40,995 bases of DNA from an uncultured Schlesneria sp. (GTDB taxonomy: Bacteria > Planctomycetota > Planctomycetia > Planctomycetales > Planctomycetaceae): the NCBI GenBank assembly GCA_903840265.1, contig CAIMFH010000117.1, forward strand, positions 1-40,995, read 5' to 3'. The notes under the pieces are model-generated. The model had not been told where the DNA came from, did not search any database, and saw only the letters and a list, made by a program, of their open reading frames with translations. A program made the position numbers and the translations under genes. Below, one piece after another: positions 1-9,373 of the stretch. How positions within the stretch are numbered: the stretch's first letter is position 1; each line of letters opens with the position of its first letter.

Positions 1-487
1 TATCGTCGGAAAGTATTACCGCGAGACGGTAACGCTCACGAAAGCCGCACTCGCCAAGCTGAAGGAACTCGTGCCCGGTTCCGATGGTCGGTACGTCATC
101 GCCGGGTTCGGCTGGCATCAGGGCTGGAACGACCGCATCAATGACAAGTTCAACGCCGAGTACGAAGAGAACATGGCCAACTTCATTCGCGACGTTCGCA
201 AAGACCTGGGTGTCCCCGCGCTGCCGTTTGTCATCGCGGAAACCGGCATGACCGGCCCCGACGAGAAACATCCTCGAGCCTTGTCGCTGATGAAGGCCCA
301 GGCTGCCGTCGCTGAACGGATGGAGTTCCAAGGCAACGTCGCCTTCGTCGCCACGAAGGCGTTCTGGCGTCCGCAAGAACTGTCACCGAGCAGCCAAGGC
401 TATCATTGGAACACAAACGCAGAGACGTATTACCTGATCGGCGAGGCGATGGGCGAGGCGATGAAGAAACTCCTCGCGACCGACTGA
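1..487 (+). CDS. SASA-type (SGNH) carbohydrate esterase, 3' part only
   Basis: The frame is open from base 2 to the TGA at 485-487, so the gene begins upstream of the window. About 160 residues are visible. They include a GFGWHQGWND block, equivalent to the WHQGEND block of sialate-O-acetylesterase-like (SASA/DUF303) SGNH hydrolases, and a C-terminal block SSQGYHWNTNAETYY that should carry the catalytic His. The nucleophile block (GQSN) is outside the window. The ending closely resembles that of the esterase at 9374-10483 (GHHYNHNAETYY), so the two are probably paralogues. Family knowledge: these enzymes remove acetyl groups from sugars, usually outside the cytoplasm. The next gene starts 50 bases downstream on the same strand. 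The substrate is unknown. Confidence 0.85.
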   Translation, partial: IVGKYYRETVTLTKAALAKLKELVPGSDGRYVIAGFGWHQGWNDRINDKFNAEYEENMANFIRDVRKDLGVPALPFVIAETGMTGPDEKHPRALSLMKAQAAVAERMEFQGNVAFVATKAFWRPQELSPSSQGYHWNTNAETYYLIGEAMGEAMKKLLATD

Positions 488-537
488 CCCAGCGAAGCCG
501 CAACCAGTTTCCAATTACTTTGTCCAAGAGCCGGGAA

Positions 538-2706
538 ATGCATACTCTTCGCCGCGTCTCTTCGCCAGGCCTTCTTGCTGTCTGGTGTCTTCTCACGCTC
601 GCACAACGCACATCGCTTGCCGCCGAAGACGTGCCCGCGAAGTTGACGAAGCAGGTGATCCAGACGCACTGCGTCAAATGTCATGGTCCGAACAAACAAG
701 AAGGCGAAGTCCGGTTGGACGATCTGTCGAGCGAACTGGGCCGAGACGTTGCTCGCTGGACCAGGGTGCTCGACCAGCTTCGAGAAGGAGTGATGCCGCC
801 GGAGAAAGAGCCGCGAATCGACGGTACCAAACTCGACACCGTGGTGGATTGGCTTTCCGAGCAGGTGAACCGCCAAACGTACCGGCTGCCGAACCAAGGG
901 AATCTGATTCCGCACCAACTGTTGTTCGGCAAGTCGGCCACCTCGAACGGCACGGCACCGGCGCGGGTTTGGCGGCTCAGTCCCGATTGTTATAACGGCT
1001 TTGTCCGCGACGTTCATCGAGGACGCTCCGATGGCGTCGTACAGCCGTTTTCTGTAATTCCCGAACGAGGCATCAAAGACTTCGCTGCGCTGTACACGAT
1101 CGACGAGCCGAGCACCGAAATCCTGCTGCGAAACGCGCAGGCGATTGTCGAAGGGCAGTCGGCTCACGAGTTCAAAGACGGGAAAGTCCGTTCCAAGAAT
1201 GACACCATCGGCGAGTTCGTCGCGCTCATGGACCCGGCCATCGAGCCGGCTCGCAACCAGTTAGAGTCTGCCGTGCAGTCGCAATTTCGCATGGCCATCG
1301 GACGCAAGGCAGAAGCACAGGAAGTCGAGCGATTCCTGGCTCTGTACGATAAGTGCGCGAAAGACGGCGACCGTCCCGCGGCGGTGAAGATCATGTTGCA
1401 GGCCGTGCTGCTGCGCACGGACGCGATGTACCGATCGGAATTGGGAACCACCGAACCGGACGGCACCGGGCAACGAAGGCTGGCTCCGCTGGAGATTGCG
1501 CGAGCGGTCAGTCTGGCGCTCGGCGATCGTCGCGAGAGCGGCATTACGCAGGCGGCGGCGACAGGCCAACTGACATCGAAAGATCAAGTTGCCACTCACG
1601 TCCGTCGGATTCTGGACGATCTCAAAATCCAAAAGCCTGGCCTGCTGCGATTCTTTCGCGAGTACTTCGAGTACCACCGCGCACCCGACATCTTCAAGGA
1701 CAAGCCGACCGACAAGATCAAACATGTTCCGCACGTCTTGGTCAGCGACACCGACCGGCTGGTACTGCATGTGCTGCAAAACGACAAGGACGTGTTGCGC
1801 GAGTTGCTGACGACGCCGCTCTCGTTTGTGAACTACAACACCAAGGTCGACAAATCCAAGCCGGAGCGGCCGACGGTTGGCGTTCCGTTCGATGTCGTCC
1901 CGCCGCCTGATCCGAAATCGAAGAACAAACCAGAATGGCTGGCGGGGGTCGATGCCGTTTACGGATTCCAGGAGTGGCCGAAGGAGCAGCCGGCGCGATT
2001 GCCTGAAGGGACGCGGCTCGGCGTCCTCATGCAGCCGAGTTGGCTCGTGGCCTGGAGCACGAACTTTGACAACGATGTCGTCCGCCGCGGTCGGTGGATT
2101 CGCGAACGGCTGCTCGGCGGCACCGTACCCGATCTGCCGATTGGAGTCGTCGCCCAGGTTCCGGACGAGAAGCACCGCACCTTCCGTGATCGCCTGACGG
2201 TCACGCGCGAGGCGAAGTGTTGGAAGTGTCACCAGCAAATGGATGAGCTGGGTCTGCCGTTCGAGAACTTCGATCATTACGGTCGATTCCGCTCGACCGA
2301 GACTGTGCTTGATCTCGAAGCCACCGAACAGAACGTCGATAAGAAGGGGAAGCCGCTGGGTCCGGTGACTCGCGAAGTGACTCTCGATACTGCCGGCCTG
2401 ATCGCTCACAGCGGTGATGAGCGGCTCGACGGACACATCGCCGATCCGCGCGAAATGCTCCGCCGCTTGGCCGATTCGGATCGCGTGCGCCAAGTGTTTG
2501 TCCGCCATGCGTTCCGCTACTACCTGGGTCGTAACGAAACGCTCGCCGATGCCCGCACGCTTCAGGACGCGGATCTAGCCTACGTGAGAAGCGGCGGCAG
2601 TTTCAAAGCGATGATCGTCTCGCTGCTAACGTCCGATTCATTCCTGCTGCGTTCCCGTCCGACACAGGCAGTTCCACAACTACCAAGCACAGGAGGCAAC
2701 CAATGA
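538..2706 (+). CDS. Planctomycete-type cytochrome c protein with DUF1592/DUF1588/DUF1585 modules
   Basis: This is a 722-residue secreted protein. An earlier in-frame ATG at 406 lies inside the preceding gene; the ATG at 538 gives a clear signal peptide (MHTLRRVSS... ending near LAAED). A CxxCH heme motif at C45-H49 lies in a planctomycete cytochrome C domain (about residues 30-100). DUF1587/1595/1592-like segments follow (about 130-330), then a DUF1588-like segment with the MQPSW and RRGRWIRERLLGG blocks and a second heme motif, C561WKCH565. The end is DUF1585-like (FVRHAFRYYLGR). These modules and their order are typical of Planctomycetota. Its stop overlaps the start of the DUF1552 gene (ATGA), the usual partner, so the two are probably translationally coupled. 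A redox role at the cell surface or periplasm is inferred from the hemes; no member's function is known to me. Confidence 0.9.
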   Translation: MHTLRRVSSPGLLAVWCLLTLAQRTSLAAEDVPAKLTKQVIQTHCVKCHGPNKQEGEVRLDDLSSELGRDVARWTRVLDQLREGVMPPEKEPRIDGTKLDTVVDWLSEQVNRQTYRLPNQGNLIPHQLLFGKSATSNGTAPARVWRLSPDCYNGFVRDVHRGRSDGVVQPFSVIPERGIKDFAALYTIDEPSTEILLRNAQAIVEGQSAHEFKDGKVRSKNDTIGEFVALMDPAIEPARNQLESAVQSQFRMAIGRKAEAQEVERFLALYDKCAKDGDRPAAVKIMLQAVLLRTDAMYRSELGTTEPDGTGQRRLAPLEIARAVSLALGDRRESGITQAAATGQLTSKDQVATHVRRILDDLKIQKPGLLRFFREYFEYHRAPDIFKDKPTDKIKHVPHVLVSDTDRLVLHVLQNDKDVLRELLTTPLSFVNYNTKVDKSKPERPTVGVPFDVVPPPDPKSKNKPEWLAGVDAVYGFQEWPKEQPARLPEGTRLGVLMQPSWLVAWSTNFDNDVVRRGRWIRERLLGGTVPDLPIGVVAQVPDEKHRTFRDRLTVTREAKCWKCHQQMDELGLPFENFDHYGRFRSTETVLDLEATEQNVDKKGKPLGPVTREVTLDTAGLIAHSGDERLDGHIADPREMLRRLADSDRVRQVFVRHAFRYYLGRNETLADARTLQDADLAYVRSGGSFKAMIVSLLTSDSFLLRSRPTQAVPQLPSTGGNQ

Positions 2707-4085
2707 GTACCGAGTTGACCCGCCGAAGCATGATGAAAGGCATCACCCTGGGGGCCGGTACAATGCTGCTGTCACCGATTCTCGGGCAACTCGCCGCGCA
2801 GGCTGCTGGCGATGAGAACAACACACTCCGAAAGCGCGTGGTCTTTGTCGTTCAAAGCAACGGTCTCAACCCCAATCATCTTGTCCCCGCAGGCGTTAAA
2901 CGGCGGCCCGATGGACGCAACGAACGACCCACCAATGACCAGCTGGAAGAGATCAGCCTGAAGGACAAGGATCTGCATCCGGCCATGGAGCCACTGGTGC
3001 CGTTCAAAGATCGCATGGCCTTTGTTCAGGGTCTCTCTGGCCGCATCGCGGTCAGCGACCATTCCGCCAACCACGGTGCGCTGGGTGCCTATGGTGCCAA
3101 CCGGGGGCCGATGATGCAGACGATCGACTCGGCCGTCAGTGAGGCTCTCCCCGGCACATTCGCGCACGTCGCTCTCGGTCTGAACGGCGGTGACGGTCAG
3201 ATGAACTACCGCATCTCGGCGGCGGGGACGGGCAAAGAGATTCCGATCGTGTGCTCTCCGGACTTGGCGTTTCAATCCCTATTTGGCAGCGTCGCGGAAG
3301 ACTCGGGTAAGGCCGCATTCGATCGCCGAACCAACCTGCTCGACTTCATGGCTGATGATGTCCGCCGCGCGCGCGCGGAACTGGTCGGCGACGAGCGCCA
3401 GAAGTTCGACCGCTATCTCGAAGCCTTCGAGATACTGCACAACCGGCAGCGCGAACTTGTTGCCAAGACCAAACAGCTCAAGCAGCACGCTCCTAAACTT
3501 GGGGAGAAGGCAACGACCAGCACGTCGAGCCTGATCCTCGAAGCGCAGTTCGAAACAGCGACCGCGGCGCTCGTGGCCGGACTGACCAACGTCGTCACGC
3601 TGGCGAGCGGCGGAGGCGGCCAGCAGTTCGGCAAGTTCCCCGAATTCAACATCCCCGATCTGCACGGCATCGGACACGGCGACGCCTACGGCCGAGCCTC
3701 CTCAGAAGACTGTTTCGTTGAACTTCGCCGCTTTCACACGAAGCTCATCGCCGGTCTGGCCTCGAAGCTGCAGAGCGTTCCCGAAGCAGACGGCACGATG
3801 CTGGACAACACGCTGATCGTCTACCTCAGCGACTCGGGCGAGGCTCATCACCCCAGCCTTTACGAATGGCCGATCGTGCTGATCGGCAACCTCGGCGGAA
3901 AGCTCAAGACGGAAGGTCGATACCTGCAATTCCCTAACTATGGCAGCAAAGCCCACCGCACCACGGCCAATCTGTTCTGCACTTTGCTCCACGCCGCGGG
4001 CAAGCCACGCGACAAGTTCGGATTGGCCGATCCTGGGCTTAAAGATATCGACCAAACAGGCGTCGTCTCCGAGTTGTTGGCCTAA
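2703..4085 (+). CDS. DUF1552 family protein, Tat-exported
   Basis: This 460-residue protein has an N-terminal twin-arginine signal: R7-R8 followed by SMMKG and a hydrophobic stretch (ITLGAGTMLLSPILG). The body matches DUF1552. It shows the early VVFVVQSNGLNPNHLVP block, SDHSANHGALGAYGANRGPM, TLASGGGGQQFGKFPEFNIPDLHGIGHGD and a late LDNTLIVYLSDSGEAHHPSLYEWPIVLIG block that recalls alkaline-phosphatase-fold (DUF1501-like) proteins. Start ATG 2703 overlaps the stop of the cytochrome gene by four bases. The DUF1592-DUF1552 pair is a hallmark of planctomycete genomes. The Tat signal implies folding, and possibly metal loading, before export. Enzymatic activity is unknown; the metallo-fold similarity is inference. 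Confidence 0.9.
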   Translation: MSTELTRRSMMKGITLGAGTMLLSPILGQLAAQAAGDENNTLRKRVVFVVQSNGLNPNHLVPAGVKRRPDGRNERPTNDQLEEISLKDKDLHPAMEPLVPFKDRMAFVQGLSGRIAVSDHSANHGALGAYGANRGPMMQTIDSAVSEALPGTFAHVALGLNGGDGQMNYRISAAGTGKEIPIVCSPDLAFQSLFGSVAEDSGKAAFDRRTNLLDFMADDVRRARAELVGDERQKFDRYLEAFEILHNRQRELVAKTKQLKQHAPKLGEKATTSTSSLILEAQFETATAALVAGLTNVVTLASGGGGQQFGKFPEFNIPDLHGIGHGDAYGRASSEDCFVELRRFHTKLIAGLASKLQSVPEADGTMLDNTLIVYLSDSGEAHHPSLYEWPIVLIGNLGGKLKTEGRYLQFPNYGSKAHRTTANLFCTLLHAAGKPRDKFGLADPGLKDIDQTGVVSELLA

Positions 4086-4108
4086 ACACTGTTCGATGAA
4101 GAGGAAGA

Positions 4109-7100
4109 ATGAATCACATCACCTTGAAGAAATGCCTTCGTGCATCTGCTCTCGTTGCGGTCGTCATGCTGCCGCTCGCGCTGTCTATGTCGAGCATTGC
4201 GGCGGACAAACCGGTGACTGCTGCCGCGAGTGATCAGGACTGGAAGCACTCCGGTTCAATGTGGTTGCTGACGACGCCGGACGGCGCGGATCTGCCGGCC
4301 GATGCGACGGTCGAACAGTTCCCCGTGCTCGTGCGGCTGCATCGAGACTTCTTTGACTTTGCTCAAGCGAAGCCGAATGGGGACGACTTGCGGTTTTCGT
4401 CGAGCACCGGCGAGCGGCTGGCATTTCAGATTGAAGAATGGGATGCCGCGAAGGGCGTCGCGAGTGTTTGGGTACGAGTACCACTCATTACGGGGAACTC
4501 ACGGCAGGGAATCAAGCTTCATTGGGGTAACGCCAGCGCGGCCAGCGAGTCTGATGGCAAGGCGGTCTTCAATGAGTCGAACGGGTATCTCAGCGTCTGG
4601 CACATGAATACTCCGGTGCATGACGACGCTGGCACATTGACCAGCACAGATACCGGTACGACTTCAACCCAGGGCGTGATTGGAGCCGCTCGGCATTTTC
4701 CCGGCGGCAAGGGTTTGTTCGGCGGTGACAAGATTCCGAACTACCCGACCGGTGCAAGCACTCATAGCACGGAAGTCTGGTTCCGTCCCGAGCGACCAAA
4801 TACGACTCTGATTGCCTGGGGCAATGAGCAAGCTCAGGGCAAAGTCGTCATGCAATTTCGCAGTCCGCCGCATATCCAGATGGATTGCTACTTCTCTGGC
4901 GGCAACGTCAGTGGGGCCAGTCGGGTTCCCGTTGGTGATTGGACGCACGTCGTCCACACCTATCGAGAGGGCGAAGCGAAGCTCTATGTCAACGGCGTGC
5001 TCGACGGTACCAACATCAAGCAAGGCGGGCCGCTCAACATCAAGAGCCCTGCTCGGCTGTTTATCGGCGGGTGGTACAACAACTACGACTTCGTCGGTGA
5101 TCTCGATGAAGTGCGTGTCTCACAAGTCGTCCGATCGGCGGAGTGGGTGAAGCTGCAGTTCGAGAATCAAAAGCCGAATCAGTCACTGGTTGGTCCGCTG
5201 GTGCAGCCCGGGAATGAGTTTTCGGTTTCGCAGGCGCACGTTGCGGTGGGAGAAAATCAGAGCCTGACCATCCATGCAAAAGCCGGCGGTTCTCAGAAGG
5301 TGCTTTGGATCTTGAAACGCGACGGGCGTGAGTCGATCGTGGCGACGGACCGGTTTTCGTATGCGTTCAACGCGGGACGAGTGCTCGGCAAACAATCGGC
5401 GACGCTTACGTTCAAAGCGATCTACGCGAACGAAGTGAAGGCCAGAGACATCGCGATCACGATCAGTGATGACATCCCGGAACCCGTCTTCGTGCTCGCC
5501 GCACCCGCGAAATGGGATGGACGAGAGACGATTGAAGTCGTGCCGCAGATTTCGAATCTCGCCGCGATGCAGGCCAAAGGTGCGGGGGAAGTGAACGTCA
5601 ATTGGACCATCGACGACATCGCGGTCATCAAGCGAATCGAAACCGACAAGTTGATCCTCAAACGTGCTCAAGGAAGCGGCATGCTGCGTGTAACCGCTGC
5701 GATCGATAACGGCGGCGCAAAGGTCGTCCAGTCGACGATGATCGCCGTGCAGGAGCCGCCGTCGTCGAAAGAAGTCTGGGTTTCGCGACCGCTCGCCGAG
5801 AACGAGCGGCCGGAAGACAACCAGTTCATCGCTCGCGACGCTACGGGGCGAGGCGGCCCGCAATTCGGATCGCTGGTGTATGCCGGAACGTTCGCCGAGG
5901 CTGCCGATGCGGTCTTCGTGCGAGTCTTCGCGGACGATCAGCTCTTTGCGACCGAGACGGCCAAGCTGACTGCCGACAAGAAGTATTCCCTGTCAGTGAA
6001 GCTGAAGTTGGGTCTCATCAAATACCGCACAGAGTTTGGTTCGAAGACCGGCGACAGAGAGACCCTGTTGCACACCGCCAAGAACATCGTCTGCGGAGAT
6101 GTGTTCCTCATCATCGGTCAGTCGAACGCCGTTGCGACGGACTTCGGAAAAGAGAATCCGCTTGTGCCGAGCGAGTGGGTCCGCACATTTGGCTCAACGG
6201 CGGGCGATCCGACCGGCTCACGATTGAAGCTGTGGGCCAATGCCGAAGCTCGCAGCCCTGGCGGCCGATCGGAGATCGGTTACTGGGGAATGGAACTCGG
6301 CCGGCGATTGGTTGAGAGCGAGAAGATTCCGATCTGCATCATCAACGGAGCGGTCGGCGGCACGCGCATCGACCAGCATCAGCGCAACAACGCCGATCCG
6401 TTCGACGTCAGCACGATCTACGGTCGAATGCTGTGGCGAGTTCAACAGGCAAAGTTGACTCACGGCATCCGCGCGGTGGTCTGGCATCAGGGCGAGAACG
6501 ACCAGGGAGCCGACGGCCCGACCGGCGGCTACGGCTACGAGAACTATCGCCAGTTTTTCGTGGATCTTGCCGCGAGTTGGAAAGAAGACTACCCCAATGT
6601 CGAGCATTACTACGCGTTTCAAATCTGGCCGAAGTCTTGCTCGATGGGTATCAACGGCTCGGACAACCGCATGCGTGAAGTGCAACGGACGCTTCCCAAG
6701 CTGTTCTCAAACCTGAGCGTGATCTCGACGCTGGGCATTAAGCCACCCGGCGGCTGCCACTTCCCAGCCGCTGGCTACGCCGAATTCGCTCGGTTCCTGC
6801 ACCCGATGACGCAGTTCCACCTCTATCACCGACATGTCGAGCAATTCAATCCGCCGAATCTGAAGCGAGCCTTCTTCATGTCGGCACAGCGCGACGAAAT
6901 CATTCTGGAATTCGACTGCCAAATGAATTGGTCCGATGCGCTCGCAAGCCAGTTCCACCTTGATGGCGAAGCAAAGCAAGTTGTCGCAGGCTCTTTGAAC
7001 GGCAACCGAATCACGCTGAAGCTGAGGGGGCCAACGAAGTCAACAGCCGTGACCTACCTGGACAGCGCCAATTGGAACCCCGACAATCTGCTCTACGGCC

Positions 7101-7153
7101 AAAACGGCCTCGCCGCACTGACGTTCTGCGATGTGCCGATTGAAGTGGAATGA
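4109..7153 (+). CDS. Multidomain secreted esterase: DUF2341 + LamG-like + SASA (SGNH)
   Basis: This 1014-residue protein begins at ATG 4109, shortly after a GAGGAAGA ribosome-binding stretch, with a signal peptide ending near SSIAADK. Residues about 45-160 resemble DUF2341 (FPVLVRLHRDFFDF ... IKLHWGN). Residues about 170-360 form a LamG/concanavalin-like domain (STEVWFRPERP ... LFIGGWYNNYDFVGDLDEVRVS). About 370-560 looks like Ig-type beta linkers. The C-terminal SASA domain (about 610-1010) keeps the full catalytic set: GQSN with nucleophile S672, WHQGEND at H793-E796, and a late GCHFPAAGYAEF block with candidate catalytic H884. It is therefore probably active as a carbohydrate acetylesterase, with the LamG part binding polysaccharide. 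It follows the DUF1552 gene by 23 bases and is probably in the same transcript. Confidence 0.9.
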   Translation: MNHITLKKCLRASALVAVVMLPLALSMSSIAADKPVTAAASDQDWKHSGSMWLLTTPDGADLPADATVEQFPVLVRLHRDFFDFAQAKPNGDDLRFSSSTGERLAFQIEEWDAAKGVASVWVRVPLITGNSRQGIKLHWGNASAASESDGKAVFNESNGYLSVWHMNTPVHDDAGTLTSTDTGTTSTQGVIGAARHFPGGKGLFGGDKIPNYPTGASTHSTEVWFRPERPNTTLIAWGNEQAQGKVVMQFRSPPHIQMDCYFSGGNVSGASRVPVGDWTHVVHTYREGEAKLYVNGVLDGTNIKQGGPLNIKSPARLFIGGWYNNYDFVGDLDEVRVSQVVRSAEWVKLQFENQKPNQSLVGPLVQPGNEFSVSQAHVAVGENQSLTIHAKAGGSQKVLWILKRDGRESIVATDRFSYAFNAGRVLGKQSATLTFKAIYANEVKARDIAITISDDIPEPVFVLAAPAKWDGRETIEVVPQISNLAAMQAKGAGEVNVNWTIDDIAVIKRIETDKLILKRAQGSGMLRVTAAIDNGGAKVVQSTMIAVQEPPSSKEVWVSRPLAENERPEDNQFIARDATGRGGPQFGSLVYAGTFAEAADAVFVRVFADDQLFATETAKLTADKKYSLSVKLKLGLIKYRTEFGSKTGDRETLLHTAKNIVCGDVFLIIGQSNAVATDFGKENPLVPSEWVRTFGSTAGDPTGSRLKLWANAEARSPGGRSEIGYWGMELGRRLVESEKIPICIINGAVGGTRIDQHQRNNADPFDVSTIYGRMLWRVQQAKLTHGIRAVVWHQGENDQGADGPTGGYGYENYRQFFVDLAASWKEDYPNVEHYYAFQIWPKSCSMGINGSDNRMREVQRTLPKLFSNLSVISTLGIKPPGGCHFPAAGYAEFARFLHPMTQFHLYHRHVEQFNPPNLKRAFFMSAQRDEIILEFDCQMNWSDALASQFHLDGEAKQVVAGSLNGNRITLKLRGPTKSTAVTYLDSANWNPDNLLYGQNGLAALTFCDVPIEVE

Positions 7154-7278
7154 GTTTCTGGCGTTGCGTGACAAAGCAGTTTGCAAGAAATTTCTTTTTG
7201 AGAATGATCCCCTGATGAAAACGAGCTTGTTCTGGCTCGTTGGCACCTACCACGGTTGCGAGCATTACAAGCACTTGA

Positions 7279-7518
7279 GCCACCACCAAGATCGTCGCCG
7301 AGGAGGCTAAGAAGAACCCGAAGATGACCGGGGAGGAGTTACAAGCGTTCAAAGTGAAGGTCACGGCTGAGGACTTCACGCCGGAAGAGTGGAAACGCCT
7401 GCAGGCTGCCTCCAACGGCGGCTATCATTATCTCGGTGCCGCCAAGATTCTGGCACCAATCGGCAAGGCCTTCGCTGAGGCGATGGCGGAACTCAAACAA
7501 CTCAAACAGGCAGAGTGA
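7279..7518 (+). pseudogene. C-terminal remnant of a SASA esterase
   Basis: An in-frame TGA at 7276-7278 is followed by an open frame starting ATTKIVAEEAKKNPK. The conceptual ATG at 7324 is well inside this conserved stretch. The sequence NGGYHYLGAAKILAPIGKAFAEAM is the characteristic C-terminal block of planctomycete sialate-O-acetylesterase-like proteins, where the YHYLG His is the expected catalytic His. No GQSN or WHQGEND part exists upstream, so about 80 codons of the 3' end survive. The remnant's stop overlaps the next gene's start (TGATG at 7516-7520). It is probably not functional, although an ORF of 64 codons from ATG 7324 could still be translated. Confidence 0.7.
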
Positions 7519-9053
7519 TGAACCCGGTGCGAAAACAATTCTCCCTTGAGCCCGGGAGCGTCAAAAGCAATGTCCTATCAATAATTCTATTCGCCTGTCT
7601 GCTGGGCTCGCAGGCCGAGGCCCAGGATGCTTCGGCCGAAAAACCGGCCGCGCAGCCGGGCGCTGAGGACCGCTTTGAGGTCCGTAATCTGGAAGGCTGG
7701 ACCGTTTTCACCAATCGCGATGTGCCCAGGCATTTTCCCGAACAGACGGCCAAGACGTTGGAGCACCTGCGGTGGGAACTCTACCAGATCAAGCTGGCCG
7801 CGCCCGCTTTGGCAGTGAGCAACATGCAGGAGAACAACGCCATCTGGATCGAGTACCAGGAGAAGGTGGACCTGTCGTATCACCCTGAGAGGTCCTGGCT
7901 GATCGGCCACGGATACACGATTCCAAGAGATCCTCAATCGTTCATGTCGCTCAGCGTCAAGACACATGTGGGGGACTCTTATCGCCACCCATTTGTTGTC
8001 TTCCATGAACTGGCGCACGGGTATGACTATCACTTCATCGGCAAGGGCCACGACTATGGAAACAAAGAAAGCCAGGCCAACTACGATCGCATGATGAAAG
8101 AGGGGAAGTACGAGAAGGTCAAGATCTGGGACGGCCGCACGGGTTCGCACTACTCCCGCACCAATCGCATGGAGTACTGGGCCGAAAGCACGGAAGCCTA
8201 TTTCGCCGTGAACGACTTCTATCCGTTCGTCCGGGCTGAGCTGCGAGAACACGATCCGCAGATGACCCATTTCGTTGAACGCTATTGGGGCGTGGACCCC
8301 GAGCGCGTCGTGAAGCTGGAAAAGGAACTGGCGGTCTATCAGCAGCAGGTGCGGCAGGGTACCGACGGCCGGGAGCGAGCCAGCGATTCTGCGACCGTGG
8401 CGAAACACACCGAGACTGCTCGATACGACAAGCGCGACATCAACGGCTGGTGCGTCTACGTCAGCCCGCAGTTGGTGGATCAAACGGGGCTCTGTGAAAA
8501 CATGGTGACGCTGCTGAGCTACAAGCTGCACATGATCGACCACTTCATCGCCGAGCCTGGCCGCAACCAGTTGCACGAGGTGCCGATCTGGCTGGAGATC
8601 GGCCAAGTGGGGCCATATATCAGGTATTGCGGCAGCAGCGGGCAGGTGACCGGTGAGAGAGTGAATCCCGACAAGTTTGGGGCCGTGGAGATTCGGGACC
8701 CGCAGAGTATGTTGAAATGGGCGTTGCTTCAGCACTCCGACGTGCTTCACGAGTTAGCGTTGGCCTATTACGACCGCCACGCTGCGAAGAAGGATTCCGA
8801 ACTGGGCAAGAAGATCCAAGCCGCCTACGAACAGGCCAAACAAGACGGCGGATACAAATCAGTGCTGCGATTCGACGGCCAGCGCGTGCCGCATCCCGCC
8901 TTGGCCAGCGAGAGGCAGTACTTTGCCGAGTTGATGGAGAGTTATTTCCTGGTTAACGATCACTACCCGTTTGTCAGATGCGAGTTGAAGGACCAGGACT
9001 CGGCCGGGTATGCGTTAATTGCCGCCTTGTGGGAAGGTAACCCGCGTCGGTAA
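7518..9053 (+). CDS. Tandem-duplicated zinc metallopeptidase, anthrax-lethal-factor-like, second copy degenerate
   Basis: This 511-residue protein has a hydrophobic signal-like segment (VLSIILFACLLGSQAEAQ). I chose ATG 7518 over an overlapping GTG at 7515. Copy 1 (about residues 52-260) has HELAH at H163-H167 and, 52 residues on, YSRTNRMEYWAE. By analogy with lethal factor (M34: HEFGH ... YGRTNEAEFFAE), the ligands would be H163, H167 and E219, with Y212 as the supporting Tyr. Copy 2 (about residues 296-511) repeats the architecture (NGWCVYV vs EGWTVFT; FAELMESYFLVNDHYPFVR vs WAESTEAYFAVNDFYPFVR). It reads HELAL at 411-415, and Gln467 occupies the E219 position, so two of three zinc ligands are gone. 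Copy 1 is probably an extracytoplasmic peptidase; copy 2 is probably structural or substrate-binding. The M34 relation is inferred from motifs only. Confidence 0.75.
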   Translation: MNPVRKQFSLEPGSVKSNVLSIILFACLLGSQAEAQDASAEKPAAQPGAEDRFEVRNLEGWTVFTNRDVPRHFPEQTAKTLEHLRWELYQIKLAAPALAVSNMQENNAIWIEYQEKVDLSYHPERSWLIGHGYTIPRDPQSFMSLSVKTHVGDSYRHPFVVFHELAHGYDYHFIGKGHDYGNKESQANYDRMMKEGKYEKVKIWDGRTGSHYSRTNRMEYWAESTEAYFAVNDFYPFVRAELREHDPQMTHFVERYWGVDPERVVKLEKELAVYQQQVRQGTDGRERASDSATVAKHTETARYDKRDINGWCVYVSPQLVDQTGLCENMVTLLSYKLHMIDHFIAEPGRNQLHEVPIWLEIGQVGPYIRYCGSSGQVTGERVNPDKFGAVEIRDPQSMLKWALLQHSDVLHELALAYYDRHAAKKDSELGKKIQAAYEQAKQDGGYKSVLRFDGQRVPHPALASERQYFAELMESYFLVNDHYPFVRCELKDQDSAGYALIAALWEGNPRR

Positions 9054-9373
9054 GCGAGCCGATCATCCACCATGACATTTTCCCAAAACAGTGTTCTTCA
9101 ACGACAAGGGTCAAACGATGATAAACCGCTCGCTGATGCTTCGACTGGCGTGCGTCATTACCCGCCCAATCGCGACAACGCCGGCTACGACTCCGACGCC
9201 CGCATGACAGCGTCATCCCTGGTGGCGTTCATCTTTACGATCCCTGAATACAGTCTGGTGATCACCGGCAAAGATGCGAAAACATCCAAGCCTTGATCCC
9301 GAAGTTCTGAAATGCGGAATGAAAATGAATGATCACTTTCAGTGCCAAGCCAACAAGCCATGGAGACAACATC
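9054..9373 (+). other. Intergenic stretch with an unassigned 74-codon ORF
   Basis: These 320 bases separate the metallopeptidase from the next SASA gene. An ORF of 74 codons runs from ATG 9072 to 9296. Its distinctive part reads DNAGYDSDARMTASSLVAFIFT, then EYSLVITGKDAKTSKP. I do not recognise the family. Since several neighbouring gaps contain gene remnants, this may be another decayed 3' end, but I cannot show that. No terminator or RNA gene is apparent. Confidence 0.35.

Noticed and set aside
1261-2508. Long minus-strand ORF (415 codons) opposite the DUF1592-type gene
   Set aside because: It lies wholly within a gene with clear heme and domain motifs; its translation shows no conserved blocks and looks like an antisense shadow in GC-rich DNA.
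7587-8750. Minus-strand ORF (387 codons) opposite the metallopeptidase
   Set aside because: The plus strand encodes the HELAH motif and internal duplication; the antisense translation has no recognisable domain.
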